A stretch of DNA of 64,000 bases, from the NCBI GenBank assembly GCA_948146395.1, contig OX411552.1, positions 8,256,186 to 8,320,185 of the forward strand. The letters are read 5' to 3'. Source of the stretch: Fragum whitleyi. Lineage: Eukaryota > Mollusca > Bivalvia > Cardiida > Cardiidae. Of the stretch, positions 12,501 through 24,500 are shown piece after piece. The first letter of the stretch is position 1. Each line of letters starts with the position of its first letter. The translations under genes and the position numbers were made by a program. Below the pieces are notes generated by a model. The model made no database searches, had not been told where the DNA came from, and worked only from the letters and a program-made list of their open reading frames with translations.

Positions 12501-15500
12501 CATCAGATCTTGGACCTTTTTGGCTCTAAATTCTTGACCTGAAAGGGATATAAACGTGTAGTACCAGTCGATATTTATAATTCAACGTGATGTAGAGAAT
12601 ACAGCTTTACAAAACTTTAATACTTGAATCTTATTTTGTTAAATATAAAGTTGATTTAGCGAAGCAATCTCTATGATATCTGTTTGACGTAAGTCTTTAA
12701 TGTAAAATGAATTGAAAAAAACACATACCTTTGTCAGTGATAAGCTTTTTTGGCGATCGTTTCGAAGTTTCAAAGATTGTCTTGAATGCGTTTGCCACCT
12801 CATCGCCTGTTTTATTCTTTAGTGGTTGTAACCAGACATATTTTGAGAACGTGTCAATCACCAACAGAATATATTTATAGCCCTGGTTCCAGTCAGCAAA
12901 TTTAACCATGTCCATTAAATCAGCCATCCATAAATCGTCTTTGCCTGCACTGATCACATGGTTTCTTTGAAACCGTCTTCTGACTGGATTTTGCAAACTG
13001 TAGGACTCTTGATCATGCAAAAATTGACGAATTTTGTGCATGCCTATTTGGTATTTTCCTTCGGATTTCACCACTTTGTACAATTTCTGTGGGCCCGCAA
13101 AACCCCCTGGGTGTGCTACGTCATTGTAAATAGTTTTTAAATATTTTTTCCAAGTGGCCATGTTCACTGTACAGAGTTCACAACACTAATAAATAAATTT
13201 ATAAAATTGAATTACTTTTATATATTTTACTAGTTACTTTCATCGTCACTGACGTCATCTTCATCTGATCCCTCTTCGTCGTCATCATCGGAAATTTCCG
13301 TATCAAATAGCTCTTGAAAGGTGTTCTTATGTTTCTTGATGACTTTATTTACAGCCGAGGTTGTATTTTGACCTTTGGAGATCAGTTTATCTATTTGAGC
13401 CATGATTTGCTGATGCGCTTTATTGCTTCTGAGTGGTAAAATATAATTATCTATTAACGATTTATATTTGCCGAAAAACTCCTTTTCGTCGTAGTGTTTT
13501 ATGCGGTCTTCGGCCATTTCTTGTGCAGTCTCACTGTCCTCTCCTTTATCTGTTAATGCATTGTAAATTTTATCAAATTTACCACTGTTATTTTCTCGAG
13601 CTCTTTTCCATAATTGTACGTAAGCCGAATTATATTCAACAGAATCGTCGTCTGTGTCACTATCGTTAATTTCATCGTGCTTTCGTTTCCTTTGGTCCAT
13701 GTGTTCGGGACACCACCCATTTTTGACATGTCTTTGCACGTCGTGAACTGTGTCAAATAACTGACCACAATCATCACAAGCTTGTCCCTTGTCTTCCATA
13801 ATTTGTTCAAAATTATTTTCGGAATTATCTTGCGAATTTTCGAGCACTGAGTATTCCTCGACGTGACTTGTATGAACTCCAACTGCAGAATGATTTGAGC
13901 TTGTCAAAACTTCTTCTTTTATAGTTTGAGCTGGAATCACGTGATCCGAGCAAGTTGAATTTCGGTAAATCTGTCTTATACATTTTAACCTTTGATTATC
14001 TTGTGTAAACGGCTTAAGGTCCACCAGTAAGTATCCATAGGGATACTTTGTAGCTTTTGAAAATTGTTTTAATAGTATATCACTTTGTCCAGGATACATT
14101 TGTCTTGCCAATGTCATCACAGACTGGCTATCTATCGGGTTATTGAACAATATCAAATAATGGCAGTTTCTTCTTTGTGTAGGATCTTTGTTTCCAAATA
14201 AATTCTGGTTTATAGATATTACGGATAAGGATCTATGATGTGACCCTTCAGTAAACAGGTCTGTGATACGCTTATCTTTTCCGGCTACAGAGTATAAATC
14301 GTCCAGAATCAGAAGATTATTTATCCCAGGATGAAAGAAATCATCTTCATCCAAATCAGTAGGGATGCCCTCTATAAATTCTACTCTAGGCTGCAGAGAT
14401 TTCTGTATGATGGTGTATAAAGGCTGCCATCTCTTATAGAGCCACACAATCCTTTGGATGTTCGGATGAATTTTTGAGCTGTGATTCATCAATAAATCTT
14501 TCACCATTGTTGTTTTTCCACACGCTGAAAAAACATCAATTTAATTTAGTATATTTGATACGCTACAAAATTAACAGGTTAAGAGAAGAAAAATAATATA
14601 TCCCTAAATGATAGTCGAAATTCTACCATAAAAAACTCTATTATTTAAACACAATTTTTTTAGAAATATATGAAATGTCAATTGAAAATTACGAAGGATA
14701 AAAAATTACCAAAAATCAAGTTATGATTTATTCAAAAACTACAGAATAAAGAAAATATAAGCATAAAATCATAAGCAATAATTTCAGTTTCTAATTATAA
14801 AACAAGAATGGATTTTAGAAAAGAAAGCCATTTTTATGAATTCTAGAATGTGAAATTTAAAATCATTGACACATAGATATTTTATGCCTTTAATTGTTTA
14901 AAAAATATAGAAATACTAATACCTGTGGGACCCGATATCATCATAGTAAATGGGTGGTAAAATATCGTTTCTTCTGGTGGCGATTGAGTTCCTTGTGGTG
15001 GTGGTGGTGGTGGTGGTTGAGTTTCTTGTGGTGGTGGTGGTTGACTTCCTTGTGGTGGTGGTGGTGGTGGTGGTGGTGGTGGTGGTTGACTTCCTTGTGG
15101 TGGTGGTGGTGGTGGTGGTGGTGGTGGTTGAGTTCCTTGTGGTGGTGGTGGTGGTGGTGGCAAAGGCATATTATGTTTCTGTTTAAAATGTCTCAGCATA
15201 GCATCCTTTCTACAAAATCCCTTGTGACAATCTGGACACTCTGTAGAAAACATGTTGACACTATGGTGGCTAACTTACAAATGAGAACTGAAAACAAATA
15301 AAGATTTTATATAGGATCAACACATGTCATAGCAATTGCGCATGCGCAAGAAACCCTATATACGCTTTGTATTCAGGAAATCGGTTCATTCTCATGCTGG
15401 TGTTCAACAAGAAACATTTGTTTCAATATTAAAAGGAATTATAAATAAAGGTATATTTTTCTTATTGTAGTCTCGCCTGAGATTTTGTAGTCTCGCCTGA

Positions 15501-18500
15501 ATTTCAGTAGTCTCGCCTGACGATTAACGACCAAACATGTTTTATTAATGATTATATAATTTACTAGAATTTAAAAAAGTTTGCATTTTTTCCTTTTTCT
15601 AAATTTTACTTAATTAATGTAATATTTATAGTCAACATGACACATTTTAAAACTCGAGACTAATACAAACTATTTTTCTTCAGAACTAAAGATGGCTACT
15701 TACCAATGTGAAGAGTGTGGCGCTAACTTTCCTAAATTGAGCCAGCTGCTACAACACCGACGTTCGCAAAACCATTGGAAAAAATATGCTTGTCCTAGTT
15801 GTAAGAAGGTGTTCAACAGAAAACAAAACCTGGACAGACACATGAAAAGACATGCCGATGACAGTAATCATCATTGTCCTGAGTGTCTGAAAGTATTTAC
15901 AAGAGACGATGCCCTTAATGACCATCTACACCAAGAACACGGATGGCCTAAGCTTAAACGCTCTGTAGAAAACCAAGACGGGGGTAGGGCTTCGAAACGA
16001 AGGAAATTTGAAAATGATCCATCAAGTTTTTATGACATTGAGAAAGTGAGTGAAAAAAGGATTGAAAAATTCAGAGCAACAGCAACCTACTACAAGGTCA
16101 ATATCAAAGAAATAGAAATAGAAGGGATCAATAATATATTGAAAAAAATGAAACAGATTTTTCAGTCTGTCCTCGAACATATTACACACGAAATACCCGA
16201 CACTGACTTAGTACGTATGTCCATGGACAATCCTGAATTAGACTTTCCGATAACTTTGGAATTCATGCGAAGATCAGAATTAACAGTTGACAGAATACTG
16301 TCTGAAATCGAACGCGTTCTCCAGTCATATCAACAGTTTGTCATTGATGAAACATTTCGTATCGATATAACACATGTGCAAAACCCCCATGGAAAAGGAA
16401 ATCCAAAGAAACAGTATGTAGATATATCAAAGTTGTTAAAAGCAAAGGGTAGCGTGATACAAATACGAAACAATGATGAGTTGTGCTGTGCCAGGGCGAT
16501 AGTTACCGCAATAGCACGTATAGAAAAGCACCCGAAGTGGAATAGCATTAGGCAAGGCCGTGCTATACAAAAACAACTTGCCATGGACTTACACTCGAGA
16601 GCGGGGATTCCTCTTCAAAAATGTGGTATCGAAGAAGTGAAGAAATTTCAAGCTGTGTTGCCACAGTTGCAGATCCATATACTGTCTAAAGAACATTTTA
16701 ATGGTATTATATATGACGGTATTGAAGGCGGTACACCCATTTATCTACATTACCACGATGAACATTTTGATGTGATCACTACGATGACTGGTTTTCTAAA
16801 CAGGTGCTACTTTTGTGACAGTTGCAAAAAAGGTTATAATACCAAGGAAAGGCATATATGCAACAACCCGTGTGTCTACTGCCATCAAATACACCAAAAC
16901 GAAGAAGAAAATTGGAGATTCTGTGATAAATGCAACAGAAGTTTCAAGAATGATGTCTGCTTTAAAATGCATTTAATGTCTAGTAATGCTGGTAAATCAA
17001 CATGTAACACCTATTTCAAATGCAGGAACTGTAACCAAACTATTAATCTAAATCGACACAAGAAAGGACATATTTGTAATGAGCAATATTGTAAAACCTG
17101 TAAAGACTATTTCAGTGAAGACCATTTATGCTACATGCAACCGGTTAATGACGACACATCTTCAGAAAAAATGTCAGATAAGAAACCAGATTTGAAGTAC
17201 ATATTTTTTGATTTTGAGTGTACTCAGGATGAATTACTTCAATGTGAGCAAGGGCACAACCCCAGTGAAAGCGGAAGATGTACCCACTGTTTAAAATCGT
17301 GGTGTGGTTCATATCAACATAGACCAAACCTATGTGTGGTGAACAAGGTCTGTACTGAATGCCTAAACAACCCAGTTACACCAAAGTCGTCATGTATATC
17401 GTGTGGGAAAAATGAGCGAGTTTTCAGAGGTGTAGAGACAACAAATGAATTTTGAGGAAAATGTTGGGGCTACGGTGATTTGTCATAATTTTAAAGGGTA
17501 TGACAGCTACCCTATTCTTCAATACTTACATGAAAACGCTATTTTGCCAGAAGTCATTACAACAGGTTCTAAGTACATGTCAATCAAAGTGCCCGTCTGT
17601 AAAATCCGCATGATTGATTCTCTCAACTTTATTCCGATGGCATTAGCTGAAATGCCGACTGCGTTTGGGGAGATGGAATTAGCTAAGGGATACTTCCCAC
17701 ATTTATTTAACAGAAAGGAGAACGAAAGTGCCATACTACCTCACCTACCAGACATCAAGTACTACACACCTGATAGCATGAAACCAGAGTCGAGGGAAAA
17801 ATTTCTAAAATGGTATGAACAGAATAGGTATCGTCCATTTAATTTTCAGACAGAACTATTGCTTTATTGTGAGTCAGACGTAGACATTTTTAAGAAAGTG
17901 TTGCCTTAAATTTCGGACCTTATTCATGGAATTAACCAAAAGACCTGGAAGAAAAGGGATAGACCCTTTTGAGAATTGCATAACAATCGCATCTGCCTGC
18001 AATCTCGTTTACAGATCAATCTTCTTAGAACACGAAAACATAGGCATTATACCACCACAAGGCTATCGACCAGAAGAGAAACAGTCTATCATGGCTTATC
18101 AGTGGATGTCGTACATATCACATACAGAAGGTATCCCTTTACAAAATGGAAGAAACTACGGTGAGAAAAGCATTGGGCCGTACAAAATAGATGGTTACTA
18201 TGAAAGTGGTGGAGAGAAAATAGTTTTCGAGTTTCATGGCTGCTTTTGGCATGGATGTCCCAAATGCTTTTCTAAGACAACAACAAACCCGGTAACGGGT
18301 ACGACAATGAGCGAATTGTATGCTAGAACTGTGGAGAAACAGCAGTTTATTGAGGAAAACGGCTATACATATGTGTGCAAATGGGAATGTGATTTTAAAC
18401 GCGACATTGACAAGAATGAGGACATGAAACAGTACATACAAAATCTTGACTTCGTGAGTCCACTTGAGCCCCGTGAAGCATTCTTTGGGGGTCGAACTGA

Positions 18501-21500
18501 GGCCTTTACGCTGTATGAGGAAGCGACCAAAAACAAATCTATCAAATACTATGATGTCACATCCTTGTATCCCTGGGTAAATAAAACGGGTAAAGTTCCA
18601 CAGGGTCACCCACAGATTTTTACAGAAAATTTTAAAAACATTTCTTGCTACGAAGGCCTTGTCAAATGTAAGATATTGCCTCCAAGAGGGCTTTATATTC
18701 CAGTCTTACCAATAAAATGCAACGGAAAGCTTATGTTTAGCCTATGTCGCAAGTGCACTGAAACTTTTCAACAAACCGAATGTAATCATAGTGAAACTGA
18801 ACGAGCATTCGTGGGCACATGGGTCACGGATGAGTTAAAGGAAGCTATTTCTCAAGGGTATCATATTCAAACAATCTATGAAGTTTGGCATTTTGACGAT
18901 GTATCGCAATACGACCCTTTAACAAAAACGGGTGGCATGTTCACGGGTTATGTAAACACATTTTTGAAAGTAAAACAAGAAGCAAGTGGTTGGCCAGAAT
19001 GGTGTATGAATGAACAAGATAAACAAAGGTACATTCGAGAATATCAAGAAAAAGAGGGTATCCTACTGGAATATGAAAAAATTGTTGAAAACCCAGGTCT
19101 GAGATCATTGGCAAAATTGATGCTTAACTCATTTTGGGGCAAATTTGGACAGCGAACTAATCTCTCACAAACGTCATTTATATCGGACCCTATCGAATTT
19201 TTCGATATGATGACATCTGATCAACAAAAGGTGACCAATGTCAGATTCATTAACGATGAATCCGTGCAACTTGACTGGATCTACAACGAAGACTTTGTTG
19301 AGCCCTCCGCAAGGACAAATGTTGTCATTGCCGCATACACTACAGCCCAGGCGCGTCTAAAGCTCTACAGTTATCTAAAACATTTAGATAAGCGCGTCCT
19401 TTATTGTGACACAGATTCTGTTGTGTTCACAACAACACCAGGGGAATGGGAACCCTCGCTCGGGGATTACCTAGGCGATCTCACCGACGAAGTTCCTGAC
19501 AAGAAAGCCCCTGATAACAAAATTACTCATTTTGTTACCGGTGGTCCTAAAAACTATGCGTATAATTTGAAGAAACCAAACAAAAAGGGTCAGTCGTCTG
19601 TTACTAAAATACGGGGCATCACGCTAAACTTTAAGAATTCGCTTGACATGAACTTTGACACAGTTAAGGAAATGGTGACTAGTAATAAAAGTTCGGTTGT
19701 GTCTGTTATAGACGAACACAAAATTGTGCGTAACCCTTCAACTGGACATATTATTTCTAAACTTCAAAGTAAGGACTACCGGATTGTTTTTGACAAACGT
19801 GTTATTACAAACAATAATTGTACCAAACCTTATGGATATTAACACGAAATTATGTAAATATGAAAGATATAAGAACTATTTTATGGACTATTTTATGTAT
19901 ATATTATAGATGTGTTATAGATGTGTAAATACAGAAATAAAATGTAACTCTGCATTGTTCTTGATTTCAAAACCCCAGCGCCTTTATGTAGGCAATTGCC
20001 ACTACAGTCTTTATTGTCTTAGAGCTTACGTCGTCTACTCTGTAAAAAAACCCCCAAAAAATACGGGGGGTTAATACCTATCTGTCCTTAATTTCATGAT
20101 TAACAACCATATCAACGCATAAATGCTAAAAAGACCATTGTCGTCTGCAAGTCAAGCAAAAAAAAATAAAAAAATGGCGTCGTCTGCAAGCCCCGCAAGA
20201 AGGCGCAATATTCAAATTTTGGAAATCTGCACCGCATAACCCGCCAATACGGCCCTAATTTTAAATTTCAAATCGCGCGCTATTGGGAACCACTGAAGCG
20301 TCGTCTGCTCACGCGACCGGTTCGATCCGGTTACGCAATCGCCCAAATTTCTCCGAAAATTTACTCAAAAATGTGGTCAGGATAAACCCCCCTGACTACT
20401 TCACGATGTAAATAACTGTACCATCTCCCCTACCTCTAGGTAAATTTGAAAGAAATTCTGCAAGAATGATATTTGGGTGTCATTCACTGACCGATAAAAT
20501 TCAGGTGGGCGTTTTAGAGCCATTCTGACCCTCTTGTTTTGTACTATTTCAGCCAAGTTTCTGTTCCGAGCCGTTCAATTTGACGAATATTACCAACACT
20601 TGATAGAAGACAACAATGTCAAGATTGTAGCCTACGTTCACGTGGAGCCAATAGCTGAGGAGGCCGAACAGGAGTTGACCGCTGAATATATCTTCCAGTT
20701 TGTCAAGCCCGAGTTGTTTATTAAGGTACAGTAATGTTAACAATATCGTAAAATTGAAATTCATCTCGATCAAAATCATTCTAAATCACTCACTCAGCGC
20801 TCCATTCACTCATTCCAAACACTCACTCAAACCATTAAAAAACGCTAAAAATGACTAAAGAATATAAATTATACAACTACCTTCAAAATTAATAAAACAA
20901 GAACAAAATTGCAATTTCACTGATATAATAGAAATTAAAAGCGCCTGATTGGTTCTTGAAGAAAAGGGAAGCTGTTTAAAGATCTTCTATGCATATTTTT
21001 ATTAAAGGGGGGTGATACGTATCGCAAATTTTGTTCATCATGAACAAAATTTTCGATTATGGATTAACTCCCATTAAATTCACTCAAAACTCGCTCCACA
21101 CACTCATTCAATTTCATTCCAAATTCATTCAGAAATCATTCACTTGGTCAATTTCACGATGTTGTTAACTGTATGTCAGTGTGTCAGACTGCTGCAGTTT
21201 GTGTCTGGAGACGTAAGTTTGATCCTCGTCCTCGTCAATTAACATCCGACGTTGCATCAACAATTTGGAAATGTTTTCCTACATTTGCGTACATGGGATG
21301 CGCGGTTAGTCATTGTTTCGTTTGCTGTTTAAATTGGATTTTTATCGTGTAAAGTTCTGTGGTTACATATCAGGAGTATTAAACAAAAAGACGACATGCG
21401 GCTGCCTACGCTGTACTGCATGGTGCGCGCTGGCTTATAATAAAAAATGCATGTCGATAAGGGGGGTTTGTAAAAAAAATATTTTTTTTCAAATTTAAGG

Positions 21501-24500
21501 TAATACAGTTAACAACATCGTGAAATTGATAATGTGAATGATTTCTGAATGAATTTGGAATGAAATTGAATGAGTGTGTGGATCGAGTTTTGAGTGAATT
21601 TAATGGGAGGTGATCCTATACCGCAAATTTTGTTCAGGGTGAACAAAATTAGCGATATCGATTACCTCCCTTCAATAAAAATGCATAGAAGATCTTTAAA
21701 TAGCTTCCCTTTTCTTCAAGAACCTATTAGGCGCTAACAATATGAACAATGTCAGTGAAATCGCGATTCTTCTCTGTCAAAATTGATTTCGAATGACGTT
21801 GTTGATTATACACTGCCCTCCAAAAGTTTCTTCACACACACTTCTTTTAACCCTTTCCTGTTTTTTAAAATGTTGGACCCGTCCAAATTCAAAGGTTTTG
21901 CAGACGAAAATTTAAAGTGGATTTAATTTAAAAAATAACCATTCAGTAGGGTAGAAAATAGTGTGGAAAAAGAAGAAATTGCTTGTCAGGAGCAATTTCT
22001 TCTTTTTTCACAATGTTTTCTCAATCATAAAATCACAGACATGTAAAAAGCAGGGATTAAACAGCAAAGGGTTAAAGATCTTTAGCTTAAGTAATCTTAA
22101 ACAAAATTTTATATTATTTTTATTAATAAAATGTATGCTTTATATCTTTATTGCAATGTATCAATTAAGAAGCAATACCAGAAATGGCAAAATCATGTAA
22201 AATCGACAAAATCAGAATAGTTCACCATTTTGCCAAATTTTCTATCAAGGGGATCAACTTCTGTCAATATTTAGTGTAGCCTCCATTAGCAGGTAAGACA
22301 GCCTGAACATGCATCTAGGCATGCTATTTACAAGTCTCTCACAACGTTCCACTGATAATCAGCATTTTCTCCTTTTGTCTCAATATTTTCTGTTATACAT
22401 CGTTCTAAAATAGTATCTTTATCAACAGCCATTTTGTCGTCTTAAGTAGCGTTCAAATGGGAATAATCAGATTTTAAGTAATAAAAACTAATCTATAACT
22501 TTGTTTAAAAAGATTAAAGCTGAAAATCTTATAAATGAAATGTGTGTGAAGGATCTTTTGGAGGGCAGTGTATATTTTCAATGGGTTTAATCGTTTTTAA
22601 ATGGTTTGAGTGAGTGTTTGGAATGAATGATTGGAGCGCTGAGTGAGCGATTTAGAATGGTTTTGATTGAGGTGAATGTCAATTCCACGATGTAACTAAC
22701 TGTATGTCAGTGTGTCAGACTGCTGAAGTTTGTGTCTGGGGACGTAAGTTTGATCCTCGTCCTCGTCAATTTACACCCGACGTTGCATCAACAATTTGGA
22801 AACGTTTCCTACATTTGCGTACATGGGATGCGCAGTTAGTCATTGTTTCCTTTTGCTGTTTAATTTGGATTTTTATCATTTGGCTTTTAAATCATCCTGG
22901 TTTAGATAGACTTTTGGTTAAGTTAGAACAATTTTATAACTTTGTAAATATCCCTTTGTTTTAAAGTGAAACCGAGCTCAAATGGTTGATCACTTACCCC
23001 ACTCGTTTTAATGTCTCTAAAGAAATCGTTAAAAATTCTTTGGTAACATATCAGGAGTATTGAACAAAAACACGGCATGTAGCTGCCTACGCTTTACTGT
23101 ATCGTGCGCGCTGGCTAATAATAGAAATGTATTTCGATGAGGGGGTTTGTAAAAAAAATCATTTTTTCATATTTAAGAAAATATGTATATCCGAGTTTCA
23201 GAGACGGATTCAGGGTCTCTCTTGTGGTTGACCTGTCTTAATAGTTTGATATAATATCGGAGGGTAGCGTAGATGGGACAGGTTTACCAGTCTACTATAA
23301 TGGGGGCTAGATGGCGGCCTACAGAACTCGAGTAATCAGTCCAAAAGTATCTCTATCTATAAAGATAGGGATACCGTGACTCTGGGACTAATTGCCCAAA
23401 AAACCGTAAATCGGATATATGTTTTTTTGCAGAAATTCAAGTTCTTTAGGCTCGATGTGATAGTTAAACTCGCACTACAAATTTTTGATCGATTTTTTCA
23501 ATTGGAATGGAGCAATTTGGATACAGAGGGGATTCGACACCCCCCCCCCCTTCCCCAACTGACCCCCCTCTAGATCCACAGCGTTTTAAATCAAGCCCTT
23601 TAGTGATACCGAAGATATAACGAGGTAAAGTTATTAATGCAATTACGAGGAAGATCTCGATAACGTCTAAGATATCGAGACTATAGTATAATGTAATATT
23701 TTGCATTTCTCCCGAAGATAGTCGAACTAACTACTTCATTAACAGCCAATCAAATATTTGTACCATTTCACATGTTCGACCCGTCACGTGAAAAGGGATC
23801 ATCTCGGTAGTGCGAAAAATGTCGACCCTTGTCAGACTGCGAGGCTTGCGCAGGCTGACTAGGTTTGAAACTTTTTGCACTTTTTTGATTTTCTGAATCT
23901 AGAATTATCAGTCTGCATTCCTGTACAATAAATTTTTGAAATGCGATCACCGGTTGTCCTCTGCTGGAACAAATATCTTTTTCGCGATTTCATTTTACGG
24001 CATTCCTAGAAGGCCCCTTTTTGCGTGACGGGTCACATATATATAGTACAGTCAATTTTTTTATGGGATATTTATGTATTTCTGTATATTTTCCAGCATA
24101 AAGGGCCGATAAAGCAGCACAAGTCTGGAACGTTCAACTTAACCATGAAAAATCCACTTCCAATCCCATTGACAAACTGCCTACTTAGTGTTCAGAGCAG
24201 CGGATTTGACAATATAATTGACCGGAAAGTACCGTAAGTCTCACCTGATCAGCGTTGCGTTTAACTGCAAACGTTTGTGAAACGTTTGCAAAATTGTACC
24301 CCACTTTGCAATGTATTCAAACGGGGTACAATTCTTAAATGTTCGCAAAAGGTTTCGTATTCTAAATACAGGACTTATTCAATGCCTGTACATTTGTATA
24401 CTGTAGTTGTTAATGGTAAACACTGTGCATTTGCAGACTCTATATACACTACGTGTACATCGTTAACACTGCATTGTAGAATCTGTATACAGTCGGTGTA

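Larger units (their letters stand above)
9353..20400. mobile_element. Polinton/Maverick DNA transposon, 11,048 bp
   Basis: Complete ends: 224-bp terminal inverted repeats beginning AGTAGTCAGGGGGG, and a 6-bp target duplication TCACGA at 9347-9352 and 20401-20406. These are Polinton hallmarks (6-bp duplication, TIR starting AG). It encodes a retroviral-type integrase, an A32/FtsK-like packaging ATPase and a protein-primed family B DNA polymerase, the core Polinton set. Major and minor capsid proteins and the adenain-like protease were looked for by eye and not recognised. 11 kb is short for the family (usually 15-20 kb). Copies of two SINE types lie in its left arm, so it is not recent. The polymerase is broken, so this copy is probably not self-mobile. 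Confidence 0.93.
21506..22702. mobile_element. MITE-440 interrupted by a Tc1-like MITE
   Basis: Termini CAGTTAACAACATCGTGAAA and TTCCACGATGTAACTAACTG with TA flanks. The normal ~440 bases are split at 21810 by a 760-bp insertion. Confidence 0.85.

Noticed and set aside
14894..15301. + strand frame of poly-Trp/Val opposite the ATPase
   Set aside because: Shadow of the CCA-repeat polyproline coding on the - strand.
15692..19842. Programmed frameshifting of the polymerase
   Set aside because: Two separate frame changes, no clear slippery site, and residues apparently missing at the first; decay or sequencing error is simpler.
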